From: Papiliotrema nemorosa
Taxonomy: Eukaryota > Basidiomycota > Tremellomycetes > Tremellales > Rhynchogastremaceae
Reading direction: 5' to 3'
Assembly: GCA_032158125.1 (NCBI GenBank)
Contig: JASKOT010000002.1
Span: 868,001-932,000 of the forward strand
Length of the DNA stretch: 64,000 bases
Shown here: positions 51,103 to 63,382 of the stretch, one piece after another
How positions within the stretch are numbered: the stretch's first letter is position 1
Layout: the number at the start of each line of letters is the position of its first letter
Program-made: the position numbers and the translations under genes
Notes under the pieces: model-generated
The model's database searches: none
Seen by the model: the letters and a program-made list of their open reading frames with translations, nothing else
Told to the model about the DNA's origin: nothing

Positions 51103-53421
51103 CTATGGAATAGGCGCCATTAACCTATATGTCATGGCTTCCCGCTCTGTCGAGTGCAAGCGTCTCAACTCCAGCATGAGTCGGAACATCTGAAAATGTC
51201 AGCGACAGGGACTAAACTCAACTCACATAGGCTTGCATGTCGGTCCATGACCAGTGGTCCAAGGCAAAGTGTTGCCCCGCCTCGCCTATTTTTCGTCCGA
51301 GGTACTACCCATGAGCTTTGCGAGAAGAAGCCCGGGGAAACTCACGTCGTGGCCCTTGGTCTCGTCCACGTTGCCCGCCTCGTCGACGGGTCCGACAAAG
51401 AACGCCATGATGTCGTACAGATCCGAGTAGTCGGGTTTCAGGGGGATGTAGTGGTACCATGGAGCTTGATGTTAGCTTGCATTATCATACAGTCAATCAC
51501 GCACTGAGCCATTCCTAGACGTCAGCTCTACATGAGGGGTGTCTCACCATGTGCCACTCTGGGAACATTGTAAACTTGATGACCGGACTCCCACTGGTCA
51601 AGAGCCGGTGAAACCTCGATGACCATCCGTTCCCGTCGACATCCAGGGCATAGCGGTATACTGCAGCCGCGTCGGGCCAGATCTTGTCACCAAACTCGAT
51701 GGTATCGGCGACCTGTTTGCAGAGCTCGGGCGTGGGGCACTGTCCGTTGGCACTGGTCAATAGTCGTGCTCACTTGGACAGGTTGACCAGACAATTTGAC
51801 ATCGGCATACGCCTTGCTCAGCACCCTCTCCCACCGCCTGACGACGTCGAAGCTGCCTTGTCCGTCGGGTACCATGATTTCGCGGGCTTGTTGGTTCCAC
51901 CATGTGTCACCCCCTTTGGGTCCGTTGATCATGAGGTGGAGCCTTAGCCGATGACTCTCCTTCCAATCTCGCTGTGTGCCGTACCCACCCGTGGTCGAAC
52001 CTCGCCAGAATAAACGATGGTCCTTTTTCTCGTCCCAATGGCCAAGAAATGGTCGTTCTTTCTCTGTAATGTTCATGTATCCTTCGATGGGTGTCGTTTG
52101 AAACGATGCATCGCCGGGGAATTTAGAGAGGACCAGTGCGGGTTTCAGGTGGGAGGGTGATCGGACCGCCGAGTCGACGCTGGGATCAGTCGTAACTCGC
52201 AAAGATGTGTTTGGCTCACTGCATGGATCCGTGCAGCCGCTTCAGTTCTGGAAAGTCGCAAAAGTCCATGGTGGGGAGGTGGTCGAAGATGAACGATTTG
52301 GCTTGGATTAGTTTGGGTTAATGTGATGGTGATGCTCACGCAGGATCTCGTGTGTAGCATTTTCTGCGCCTGGTCGGATATTGGCAGGCGAGTCCAAGGG
52401 ACACGCTTTCTGCACATCAGCCTGACACCGGGTAGGCGGGCTATACTGACAAACCACCCCCACGCTGGTGTTCTACCTGGATCTTCCAGTCTTGCCAATT
52501 CCGCCGCTTCAAAGTCTGACATGAGCAAGGTGGTAAAAACAGTCACTCACGTTTCCCCTCCTTGACCAGCTGCATCGCCCGTTCCCTCTGATCCCTTCCC
52601 AGAACCTCACTTCCAGTGTCATGATCGCTCCCCGTGATTCTGAGCTTGAAATCTTTCGGTAGAAACTCTTTGAAGCCGCTGATCAGACCTTGGATGTGTC
52701 TCGGTCTCGCACTCCACGCTCTTTCTCCTGTCAACTCCACCTTTTCCTGGTCAATGTCCAGTGTGTAGGTGAATGGTTTCCCTTCCAAACCTTTGCTCCT
52801 TTCCAAGAATACCTCGGGTTCCAGCGCATGATGCGGCAAGAGGTCCTTCATCATTTGGTCATAGCTGTCCACAATCTTCACACCGTGCTTTTGACAAAAG
52901 TCGAACCATGCGTCGAACCCCGCCGGTGGGTAGAGTCCATATCGGCGTCGATATTCCTGAACTGCCGCTTGGAGGGTTCGAGATTGGGAATTGAGCAGGT
53001 TGTGCCATTTCTCCTCTGCCTTTTCCATGAGCTCGTAGATGGGGTGCTCTTGGCGTTTGACCACAGGGTTGGGTGACAACACTGCCATGCCATTTGAACC
53101 CCATGCCAAGCTGCTTTTACGCCCTCGACGTCCTCCTCGGACTGCAAACCCGAGCGGAGGGGGCGGTATACGTTCTATACCCAATCCATGTCGGATACCG
53201 AACCAGTAGAGGAGAAAAAAGATGACCACGAGGTAGAGTACTTTACGTGGTTTACGTATGGGTCGAGGTAAAGTCGCACTGGACAGGGGAAAGTTGGTGG
53301 ACGAGGAAGATGACATGGGAGTGTGGTATGTTGGTAGACGTTGTGCTGAGCGCGGTTTCGGTGATATGCCAGATGGTTTTCGTGATCTATCTCTATCTTG
53401 CGGTCTACTCGGTCGAGGCAT
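51103..53421 (-). CDS. GT90 glycosyltransferase, CAP10/CXT1 family
   Basis: A type II membrane protein: about 65 basic, Ser/Pro-rich cytoplasmic residues, one helix (VLYLVVIFFLLYWFGI), then a lumenal catalytic domain. Family marks of the CAP10/GT90 group are IFDHLPTMDFCDFPELKRLH, the RLFWRGSTTGGY motif, YRYALDVDGNGWSSRFHRLL, VIKFTMFPEW and the C-terminal AGQHFALDHWSWTDMQAY. In Cryptococcus, relatives include Cap10 (capsule) and Cxt1 (beta-1,2-xylosyltransferase acting in the Golgi). Which one this is cannot be told by eye. The ATG at 53421 (MPRPSRPQD) is chosen because it gives a short basic tail before the anchor. An in-frame ATG at 53553 would add 44 residues of no clear character. The stop at 51103-51105 follows a last exon starting MFRLMLELRRLH. 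Several introns, one of 35 nt. Confidence 0.88.
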
Positions 53422-54568
53422 GGCGCGGGGGGAGATGACCCGATCACTGATATGTGGACATGGAGGTGGATTCCAGCTGGCGATCTCCGAAGTGCTGCAA
53501 TGTGAGAACGGAACCAGATTCACATACTCGAACGCGTCCAAGAGCACCTCCACTGACCATTACGACCATAACTCTGGGAGAACTTCGTCGCGCGGGAGGG
53601 CGTGGACAGGTGCAGAGCGATATACTTGGGCGCAGAAGAATGCACGTCGGCACATTCTGGCCTACACCTAGGCGCAGAAAGAGATCTCTCGAGATAATGT
53701 TCTTCACGCGCAGGCGATAATCTACCATGATCAAGAGGTGTTGCCTTGACACCTCCGCACCTGAAACAGAGTGGCTAAGCACACAGAGGAGCTCAACCTG
53801 ACTTCCAGAGGCGCAGAAATGCTTCTCTCTCGAGCATCCTCTCTACGCGCAGAGAAATCGCTCCAGCTCCTCTCGTGGCGCAGAATCCTCCTGACTGGAC
53901 AGGTCGGGTGTACAAGGTAGTCGCTCGAGTATCTCACAGACACGCGGAATCGAAGACACCATAGTAAACAGGGCCTTGACAGCTCCGCAGAAGCACACCA
54001 CACGGGGCCTGATCTCTCAGAGGCGCAGAAAGAGCGCTCTATCTAGTCTCTCATATGGCGCAGAAACAATTCCCTCACGACCGTTTTCGAGGCGCAGAAT
54101 GAGCCGATACCAGACTCTTCTCTTCTTATCCAGCCGTGACTGTCTGCGGCTCTACCATAGTAAATATATGATGCCTTGAGTGCTCCGCACGAAACATGTA
54201 TCAACATGGAGTGCTATGCGGCGCACGCATCAGCCTGACATCCCGGATGCATGGTAACCACGACCTCCAGTGTCACGCTCACATCTCTGCCGGAATGCAT
54301 TATTCAGGGTTATAATCTTGACCCCGCAGTGGGAATGCCTACTCATACAGCGACGTCAGATTGAAGGATTTTTGATTAGTTCGCTTGGGAGGGGCGGGCC
54401 GAAAGGGCATTGAAAAAGATTACAGGGGGACTCCAACGGTCGGAAACGAGTGACAAGCAGCCGCAGCCGCAGATAGCAGACATAGTTCAGGTCACCACTT
54501 TTTGACCAGACACATCTCTTTACATTTTACATCCAAACCACCCATCCATCCCACCAAGCCTACCCACA
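53422..54568. promoter_or_regulatory. Divergent intergenic region GT90 / GUT1 holding a repeat array
   Basis: There are 1147 bases between two divergent starts. The central part is the repeat array listed separately. The last 180 bases before GUT1 form a CT- and CA-rich leader. There is no protein-coding signal. Confidence 0.6.
53629..54190. repeat. Three-unit array of GGCGCAGAA boxes with a second conserved block
   Basis: The box GGCGCAGAA occurs, exactly or nearly, at 53629, 53671, 53708 (degenerate, gcgcag), 53810, 53847 (gcgcagaga), 53877, 54022, 54057 and 54091, spaced about 30-42 bases within triplets. Each triplet is followed by a second block, ACCAT(A/G)-x-TMAA, then GCCTTGA-N3/4-CTCCGCA, at 53723-53760, 53958-53990 and 54153-54190. 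Several boxes are directly followed by short inverted repeats, for example AGAGATCTCT at 53680 and AGAGCGCTCT at 54031. The units are diverged in the spacer sequence. No open frame, tRNA box or splice pattern fits. The function is unknown. Confidence 0.65.
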
Positions 54569-57124
54569 ATGCAACGACTACCAAGTGAACTCGGGATGAG
54601 CACCGTCCGGCCTCCCATCCCCCAACGACAAGAATCAGCCATGAACCCACCCTCCGGCCCGGCCGGTGCCGCGTTTCCTTCAGACGAATCTCCATTGGCA
54701 TCCCCCTACCCATCTCGACCTGGCTCACGACGGACTTCATTCGCTTTCCCCCAAATGTCAGGCATGGCTTCATTGTCTAGGAGATCATCACTGGCGTCGG
54801 GTCCCAGACCTCTGACCAAGGCGGAATTCAGCGGACCTGTGACGCCTTCGCTACTGTCTCGAGCGGGTTCACCGACGCTGCCTCTGGGCAACGATGAGAC
54901 GATCCATGGAGGTAAATCAAACATGGAGAGGAGGATGAGTGGAGCGGGTCTGGGTGGTTTCGGAGGGATGAGCGCGCTAGATGGGAATCGAGAGTTGCGA
55001 AATGGAGAGTTTATAGGTAGTATCGACTGCGGCACGACGTGAGTTTCAACCTCTGGTCGTAGCTCACCCCAGGTCGACTCGGTTCATCATCTTCAACAAG
55101 AATGCCAAAATCATCACGGAACACCAGGCAGAATTCGAGCAAATCCTGCCCCACGCCGGCTGGCACGAGCAAGACCCAGAAGCTCTCGTCTCGTGCATGG
55201 TGGAATGTATCAACACCGCCATGGAGAAGCTCGAGTGGATGGGCTGGTCAAAGAGTAGCGTCAAGGGTATCGGTGAGTAAGTGTATAGTGTGCTCTGCTC
55301 ATACCCAGGGATCACCAATCAGCGAGAGACGACCCTGTGCTGGTCGCGCGAGACGGGTAACCCCCTATGCAACGCCGTCGTCTGGGACGACGCTAGGACA
55401 AACGGTGTCGTTCGAGCTTTCGAAAAGAAACTCGAAGAGGAAGGTCTGGAGATTGACGACGAGGATGAGCCTCTGGAAGGTGTTCCGGAAGAGGTCGAGA
55501 TGGGCACCGGGACCGACGAGGCTGCCATTGGCGAATCGGGCAAGATTGAGGAGGCCGACGGAGCCGTCGACAAGGTCGATAAAGCCATGGACGGACTGGG
55601 ACTCGAGAGTGGCCGAGAGGGCGGGAAGAGGCGCAGAAAAGGCAAGGAAGGCCTGGTCGATGTGTGAGTACCCCTATACACTTGTGCTAACCGCAGGACC
55701 GGGCTCCCGCTGTCAACCTACTTTTCAGCAATCAAGCTGAGGTGGATGCTGGATCACCACCAAGAAGTCCACGATGCCCACGAGAGGGACGACTTGATGT
55801 TCGGCACCGTGGACACCTGGCTCGTCTACGTGAGTCTCTAGACCCTCCTCCGCTAACTCGTAGAACTTGACAGGACGCAAAGATGGCGGTTTGCACATCA
55901 TGGACGTGACCAACGCTTCCCGAACCCTCCTCATCTCGCTCAAAACCCTCGCATGGCATCCGCCCCTTCTCCGATTTTTCGGCTTGAAACCCTCCATCCT
56001 GCCGAAAATCGTCTCCTCTGCCGAGGTCTACGGAAACATCCACGCCAACGTCGGCACACCACTGACTGGGGTCCCCATTGCCGGTATCGTCGGTGACCAA
56101 CAAGCTGCACTGGTGGGCAACAAGTGTCTCCGCAAGGGCGAGGCCAAGACGACATATGGTACGGGTGCTTTCGTCCTGTTCAATACGGGTGAAGAGGTGG
56201 TCAGGTCAGAAAACGGTCTGATCAGTACGGTGGCGTACCAAGCCGGAGCAGATGCCAAACCCGTGTACGCGTTGGAAGGATCCATCGCTGTGGCTGGATC
56301 CGCCATCAAGTGGTGAGTCATCCGCCGTACCCAATTTGACTATGCAGGCTGCGAGATCAGATGAATTTGATCGAAGAATCATCCGATATGGATCAACTCG
56401 CTGGATCAGTGGAAGATACGGGCGGCGTCTACTTTGTCACTGCTTTCAGTGGACTGCTGGCTCCGTACTGGGATCGGGAAGCGGTGGGTCACCCTCGAGT
56501 ACCGAGCTAAACTTCAGGGAGGAATGATCATGGGTTTGACCGCATACTCCACATCGGCACACATTGCTCGTGCGACTCTCGAAGCCATGTGTTTCCAAAC
56601 CCGTGCTGTCCTTGATGTGATTGAAAAGGAAAGTGGAGTCAAGCTGGAGACATTAAAGGTGGACGGTACGTCACTTTCTCGACTAGTCGCTTTGTGCTGA
56701 GGTCCAGGCGGTGTGACGAACTCTGACCTAGCCATGCAACTACAAGCCAACGTACGTCTCCTTTGTATCCTACGACTGACTCCAGATCGGCGGCTTCAAT
56801 GTCGCTCGACCAGCTATGCGAGAATCCACAGCCCTCGGATCGGCGTTACTCGCCGGACACGCTCTCGGACTATTCGGTTGGGATCTATCCAACCCCGATA
56901 CCCTCAAACAGGTCAACACTTCCGACGCCCATGTATTCGAGTGCGAAATCACCGAAGCTCAACGTACAAAAGCCATAAAAGGATGGGAGAGGGCAGTTGA
57001 TCGAGCGAGGAAATGGCACACGATAGAGGATGAGGATGAGGATGAACAAGAGTACGAGAAAAAGACGCACCAGTCTAGGATAGACCTGCAGGCGTTGGAA
57101 GATGAAGCGGAAAAGATGGGTTAG
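54569..57124 (+). CDS. GUT1: Glycerol kinase
   Basis: This cytosolic enzyme phosphorylates glycerol to glycerol 3-phosphate, entering glycolysis or lipid synthesis. The FGGY core starts at about residue 150, with the phosphate-binding motif [26 protein letters not shown] carries the glycerol-binding Arg; [12 protein letters not shown] and GDQQAALVG carry the catalytic Asp; then come [58 protein letters not shown] and [17 protein letters not shown]. Two departures from the family norm are seen. The N-terminus has ~150 Ser/Pro/Arg-rich residues, probably disordered. An acidic/basic segment of about 60 extra residues follows DDARTNGVV. About ten short introns, one of only 34 nt (56484-56517). 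The start at 54569 is the first ATG of the frame; MSTVRP, ten codons later, is an alternative. The upstream region holds the GGCGCAGAA array. Confidence 0.95.
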
Positions 57125-57289
57125 GGATGGATCATTTGCATGGTGTGTACATTGTCGTCTTGGAGTCTAGACATAGAAGAAAATGCATGATCTACAGGTC
57201 ACAAGGCGGAGGGCTGACGCGTCGGATGAAAGCTGACGCAAAATAACGTGGACGGGAGAGAAGAGGGCAGGAATACCCCAAGACTCAGA
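57125..57289. other. Short convergent spacer
   Basis: The 3' region of GUT1 facing the small minus-strand ORF. Nothing recognised. Confidence 0.4.
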
Positions 57290-57733
57290 TCAAGACGATC
57301 TGTATAGGTGAGCCGTGACGTCGGACGGCTCAAATTCGTCGTCATCCGCTGGGAATCGAGGTCGACCTCGGTAATGCTTTGGTGTAGTCTGTCCCCATGA
57401 TGCGACAAGACCGACTTTTGACTCTCCGACTTCCGCATTGACCCTGGGTCCTACGTTCTCAGTGGTGTCATTCTTGGTCTGTCCGTCGAAATTCGCCTGG
57501 CCCTTTGTGTCGTCAGCTGGAGGAGGCTTGTCGTCCTTCTGCACGATCGACCTTGGCGCCTGTTCGGCATCGTCCCCGGGTATGTGTATCCGAAGCGATG
57601 GAGGGGAACGACGGGCGTTCTGCATAGGATAGGCCTCGTTGAGGGATGCCGGGTGCGAAGCGCCAAAGGAAGGGGTCGAGGTTCGAAGGGTGATGGTGGC
57701 GGTTCCAGCCTTTCGTCTTTCACGGCGGGTCAT
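57290..57733 (-). CDS. Small hypothetical, disordered protein
   Basis: A single open frame of 147 residues, Arg-rich at the start (MTRRERRKAGTATITLRTST), then Pro/Lys/Asp-rich, with a PKHYRGRPRFPADDDEFEP segment near the end. No known domain, signal peptide or helix was seen. The frame is clearly longer than its neighbours, and its charged low-complexity character fits a disordered fungal protein. It may have further exons upstream (57740-58250), where splice-like sequences occur but no convincing coding block. Confidence 0.4.
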   Translation of the reverse strand: MTRRERRKAGTATITLRTSTPSFGASHPASLNEAYPMQNARRSPPSLRIHIPGDDAEQAPRSIVQKDDKPPPADDTKGQANFDGQTKNDTTENVGPRVNAEVGESKVGLVASWGQTTPKHYRGRPRFPADDDEFEPSDVTAHLYRSS

Positions 57734-58682
57734 GGTCTAATTAATCAATGGACAATCACGTTGACAAGCTGCTCTCCAAGTTGCCAGGGTTTACAGAAGG
57801 AATTTGGGTGGGTGGACATACCTCTCCCGGGTCCCGCTCTCTGGCGCTCTGAGAGTCTTCGCTTCTGATCGTCAGACACCGCCAGTATAGGTAGACGACT
57901 CACAATGTGGAAGAGAAGCACTAACACGTTAGCGCTCAAAGCACATGAGTTTTATAGAACTCACGCAAAAGATCCCGGCAAAGCCGGAACGACCACCTCG
58001 GAGTCGGAGTGGCATCCTCCATGCGAAGGAACCAAGAGAGTCACGAGAGTAGATGGAAGTATCGTCCAGAGCGATAGTATGGTTCATACCTGTCTATGTC
58101 ACCATCGTTAGACCTGCAATGCGATGGCGACTCACGCATGGTAGACGATCTCTGCGGCTGCATGACAACGCAGTCTCTCCCAGGGGTGAGGTATGGGTCC
58201 ATGGCGAGGCAGCTGGTGAGGTGAGCTTAAGGTGAAGAGTTGCTCGATAAGCTCACGGGCACAAGATCCGGAAGACTGGATGAGGTGGTTTCGGAGGAAG
58301 AGGCTTGTGCACGTTCAGCATTGAACGGCTGGGAGCTCAGCAGAGGTCCCCCGGTGTGACCTGCCACGAACCTGACAAGGTAACGTGGAGGGTGAGATGG
58401 CGAGGGTGTAGAGGAGAGAAGACGGGAGGAGATCACTCGAGGAGACGTAGAAATCTGATTGAGTTTTGAGAGGGGGTTAGAGAGGTGACAAGCAAAGTGA
58501 AGAGGGGAGAAGAGGCGAGGTGGGGGGTGAGGTGTACTTTGACACTCTACGCTCGGACCGCCTCTCCTCATCGACACCCTATCTCAGTCTTCGTGTTGCA
58601 TACTCGTCACTTGTATGCGAGCTTGTAGCGCAAGCCTAGGTCATGCATGCAACACTGATGATACACGCTACACCGCCCTTGA
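57734..58682. other. Intergenic, no gene assigned
   Basis: A stretch of 949 bases with several short frames and splice-like sites but no recognisable protein. It could contain small upstream exons of the 57290-57733 ORF. Confidence 0.35.
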
Positions 58683-59814
58683 TCACCTGTCAGCCTGTCT
58701 ACTGTCGAGTTCCGTCCAAAAGTCATGATCACTCCACTTCTCCAACTTCCTTGCCTTCACTCTATCCCTTGGACCCATGGTACTATCAGTGGCCTCTGAC
58801 GCAGCCTTGTTGACGAGGTACCACACTTCTTTCACCCCTTGATCTACCAGATACTGCCTCATCTTCGAGTAATTCAAGCCGACATACGAGATTCCATGCG
58901 AATCGTCAGATAGGCATATCCTGCCTCTCCGCTCCAGTATCAGCTGCCTCGTCAGCCTCCTCCTACACATCTCGTGGTAGCCAACTCACCTGGAGTATAT
59001 CCGAATTAGGATAAGAAGTCTTCCACCCTTTCCGTATGGCCGCTGCATTGGCCTCAAACAACGCTCCGTACTGTACCGCAAACTCCACGTTCCTCTCCAC
59101 CTTTTGCCAGACCCCTTCCATCTCACTGCTCCTGAGCGATATGTCTGGTGTCCACAAGAGGCACAAATCGATATGTCCCACTACCTCCGGCTGGAGCGTC
59201 CTGAGCATCTCGTATTGCGCGTCAAAGTAGGCCAAGAGAAAAGTACGTATATCGCTCATACTCGGCGTGCTGTCGTCGGTCACGCGAGGAAGCGAGATAG
59301 ACTTCGAATTGGGCGATACAGTCATGGTGGACCCTGATGATCTTTCCGAGACTGCACGTACAGCACGGGTCCAAGTCGGCTTGTCAAAGTCTATCGAGAT
59401 ACCATTGACGTGGTGCACGCTTCCGACGATATAATCGATTTCTTTCCTCTTCTCTAGTAATTCGACCGTCTTGGACAGATCTATCCCCGTAATGTAGTCC
59501 GTCTCGAGGCCTATAAGAAGGGAAATCCTGTCAGAGTAAACGGTCCGAATACGTATGGCTTCCTCCAGGAAATCAAAATACGCCTTCTCGAGGTCTACCG
59601 GAGTCAAATCCGACTACTGTGTCAGATGCATGGATACATGTACAGCCAGACCCACCTCTTCGGGAAACAAATCTTCCAATCTGTATCGCGGAGCATGTTC
59701 AGACAAGCCAAAGACTTCAAATTTCTGTCGGATAGCTTCCTGTATGACCTGTTCGAGTGTATCTTTGGCGTGTCGGCAGAACTGCCCCGAATGTGAATGA
59801 TGAGAGTGGGGCAT
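58683..59814 (-). CDS. HIS2: Histidinol-phosphatase, PHP family
   Basis: Three exons. The protein opens MPHSHHSHSGQFCRHA, the metal-binding start of fungal PHP-type histidinol-phosphatases. It continues with FEVFGLSEHAPRY, LLIGLETDYI, IDYIVGSVHHVNG and EVVGHIDLCLLW, and ends with GRICLSDDSHGISYVGLNY, which supplies the last metal ligands (Asp-His). It removes phosphate from L-histidinol phosphate, the penultimate-stage step of histidine synthesis in the cytosol. Length and layout match yeast HIS2. A Ser/Thr-rich insert (around SGSTMTVSPNSKSISL) sits between SVHHVNG and the HIDL motif. It shares a 283-base divergent promoter with the FHIP gene. Confidence 0.95.
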
Positions 59815-60097
59815 GGTCGGCAGACGGTCTCGTAGACTGATGAGACTATCTACCAGACTCTAGTATGCTGTATGTCGGGCTCGATTCAGCTAAATGGTCT
59901 TGAAGTTGGACTGAAGTAGGCGTTGTCAAAAGTTGAAAGCTGAAATCTACCTCTGCCAAGGTGTCGGTTTCATCTTCGGAACGGTGCCTGAAACCCTCGT
60001 CCACCTCGACATCCATCTACCTTTGCATCTCTCAATCCACCCACAAGACCCTACATCAATGACAATATAGCGACTCATACATCCTGTTGGAGTCAGG

Positions 60098-63000
60098 ATG
60101 GACGTGACGACTTTTTTCTCTCGTTTGCTACAACCGCCGAAACAGGACAAAGGGGTCAAACAGCCAGACGACATCAATGATTTCGATTCAGCTTGGACAT
60201 CTATCAAGGTGAGTTCTGTTGTTTTTTCCTTGCTTGTCGCTAAGCATAGGCTACGCTGCAACACCCTGATGAGAGGCAACTAGCGAGGTGAGCTGCGCTG
60301 GCATCCATTGCTGAGTCTCTTTAACGCGTAGGGGCATCGAGTCGACAGACGTCCCGGCTCGTCTGGCTCATATTGTTGATGCTTTGGTGTACGAGGCAGG
60401 ACACACCGACGAAGAGTGAGCTGCAGCACTGGCGGCTCGCAAGGCTGAGACTAGTACCACTGGATCATGCTTGGAATATCTCTTGCGGAACGACATGCTA
60501 GCGAACCTTGAGCGGCTGTCAGAAACCGACAGACCTCGAGGCATCAAAGGTGACTATTGGTAATGCTCATCACGCTGACCCTCCAGGTCAGGTCTTGCGA
60601 ACCATCAACAACCTCATCATCTCACTCTCCGAACGGTTCCTCGTCCACAACGCGGTACACCGGCCCCTCCGGCGCTTGCTCAAGTCATGCGTTGGAGATG
60701 AGCCCGGCAGGAAGGATGGAGAGCGAGTCTTTGGCGCAGCAGGGATGGAGAATGAGAAGACGTCTAAGATAGTCCTGGATCGTCAGACCGAGGTGGAATT
60801 GCTGGACCTGATGTGTACCTTGACGTCTCGCATGAGGGTGTAGTAAGTCGATCGCGACTTTCACCCGACTCACATGCAGCCCACCTCTCCTTCTCATATT
60901 CTTCCACGATAAAGGCTGGCTTGTCCCGCATCCCACTTCTGTCCCTCCTCCCTCCGACCCCTCTCGCCCGCTGTCGCCCACTCCTTCGGCCAAGACATCC
61001 GTGTCGCATCCCTCTTCTCGACATACGGGGACAGCACACCACTTTGAATTCCTCCTATTCACCTACCTCCTCCGTTTCGCCCATCGTGAAGGCAGCACTG
61101 GCGACACAGCTCGAGCCGGTCTGCTCTTTCTCTTTGATATCGCATTTCTCACCGAAACGGAGGAAGGCGGTGATAACCTGTATCTCCCTTCAGACAAAGA
61201 CGGCAATGACATCTTGCAAGAAGCACGAGATGCGCTTGGGGAATTCATCCTCGAAGGAGATTTTACCGATGTGATGGCTGCAGGTCTAGGAGCCATCTGG
61301 TCTCTGCTGCCCTCCAAGCTGAGGGTGCCGACTCTGGCCGAGGTAGGAAAGTCGGAAGGAGAAGCAGGTATTACGGCTTCGCAGTCAGGTGGCATGCATC
61401 TTGGCGCGACTTTAGACGAGAAGGAGAACGAGGATGAGTTGAGGTCATCGACGGACCCGGAGGTACAAAATCAGCTGGACCTGCTCATCAAGCTCCTTGG
61501 TTTCCTCCAAGACATATTTCAACGATGCGAGTCGCCTATCGTCCACGCCACACCTGGTGCGGAGCTATCCAACCCAATGGCTTTCGGTCAAGCCATCATC
61601 GATTACACTCTGGACGCGGTGTCCACCTCATTCCTCGATAATGTAATCTACCCCTCCATCCTGGAATGCTCCTCAACAGATGGGAGCGCAGTCGCGGTCA
61701 TGACCTATCTCGAAGTCATCATCTCCAATCTCGACGAGGGCAAGCTGTCGGACCGGCTACTGGGCGTATTGATGGACACTGAAGATCCCTCCGAGCGAAA
61801 ACGGCGGCGAGAGGGCGCTCAAGAGTATTACGCCGATGAGGGGCGGTTCACTCTGAAGGACCTCATTCTGGACAACATACAGTCTCCCAACTCGGAAGCG
61901 TCGACTGCGGCATTCAGGCTGCTCAAGACATTGCTGTCGACTCATTGCCACCACAGTGTGCAGGGGTTGATCAGGACCATACGGGATCCAGCTGCTACGA
62001 CCTCATCCCACGGAAGGTTGGATCCAGGCATCTCCTATCTTCCCCGTTCTACGACCTCGACCGACGTGAATCTACAGGAAGTGGAGCTATATGGCTCCCT
62101 CATCTCTCGCATCGACCCTCTACAGACCTCTTCCGAGCTCGCTTCAGGCTATGCGGCATATCTCACCGATGTTCACGCCCTCATTCAGGCCAACACCTGC
62201 TTTGTAGACAACCAGATACCCCTTTCATTCTCGGAAGAAGAGGACGACCTCATACGCGTTGGCACATATGACAAGAACCCCTTTCGGCACCGAGTGTCCC
62301 CTGGTGATCCGCTTGTTACTGCATTGCTCGAGGCTCTAGGACACTTCATGTGTCAATCACCAGACGCAAACGTCGCCCTGACGGGGGTCTTGACCAGCAT
62401 CGCTCTGTGTCCAAACAGGTCTCTCGGCGGATGGCTAGTGTACGACGCGCCGAAAGAGCCCGATCCTTGGGTGATACGGAGTAGCCCAATGACAGCATAC
62501 GACTCGGAAAACTCGGAAGACGACGAGCCCGTGACACTACCGGGCAGTGAGGACCCTTTCACCGCTCGGGAAAAGGTCGATCTACCTGCGCTCTACCAAG
62601 TCCTACGAGATCTGGTGCGACAGGTCAATCGTTTCCGACTTGATGTAGACGACTTTGACCGCCTCTTGTCCGAAAGACGGCAGGGTCTACTCTTCGCGGA
62701 TCACCTAGACGAAGCAATGAACGTTCTACTCGATGTCGAGCCTAGCGTATATGGCTTGCCCGCGACACCTAGCAAGGTTGAATCACCCACTCCCAAGCGT
62801 GCACGACCAGGCATCGTGGGTGGAATACGATCTTTCCTCACGCCAAAACGGAAGACATCACCCGCAACGCCCAACGCAGCCTCTCCTATGAGCGCTCATG
62901 CAGTGAGGCAAGCTGCAGGGGACATCAAATCGACTTCTCCTTTCAAGAGCCATTATGAACAGACTTCATACTTCAGTCTGGAGGCGCACACTTCGTCACC

Positions 63001-63274
63001 TATCGCATCCGGACCTTGGTCGCCTGCGAGGTTGCCAAAGAGTGTGAAAGAAACGCTCAATCGTTCAAAGTCCGCTATGAGCGGTACCGACGGCGTATCC
63101 GTTTTCAGCGGGCAAGAAGATCTCAGTGTACAACAAGCTGACCTCGGACCCAAGAAGGTGACTCTTTCCAGTGTATTAGACAATTGCGTGGTGCTCGAGG
63201 AGTTTTTAAAGGAGATTGTAGCTGTCATTACGGCTCGGAGGGCTTTAGGAGTGGATCAAGTATCATTTGTATAA
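60098..63274 (+). CDS. FHIP/RAI16-family protein (FTS-Hook-interacting)
   Basis: Roughly 1000 residues. The first 200 come from five short exons (MDVTTFFSRLLQPPKQD; LAHIVDALVYEAGHTDED; LEYLLRNDML; LRTINNLIISLSERFLVH), and most of the rest is one long exon ending at 63274. The helical-repeat pattern and the motifs PLLLIFFHDKGWL, FLLFTYLLRFAHREG, ARAGLLFLFDIAF, LLIKLLGFLQDIFQRC and AFRLLKTLLSTHCHH are those of RAI16/FHIP proteins. These bind FTS and Hook to link early endosomes to dynein; the Aspergillus relative FhipA does this. The C-terminal ~250 residues are Ser/Pro-rich (TPSKVESPTPKRARPG, SFLTPKRKTSPATPN) and then helical again. Its stop is 109 bases from that of NEM1, which converges on it. 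Confidence 0.85.
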
Positions 63275-63382
63275 CGAACATTCACGCCTCACTCATCATG
63301 ATCATGAAGACTTTGACGATGTACAATCTCGCTTTGCAGTGTTCCTATGCGATACATGCTGATGATACTGATGCTATGAAGA

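Noticed and set aside
53629..54190. Array could be a CRISPR array or a tRNA/snoRNA cluster
   Set aside because: Box spacing is irregular, repeats are only ~9 bases, and this is a eukaryotic nuclear locus. No tRNA B box was seen, nor C/D boxes at consistent positions.
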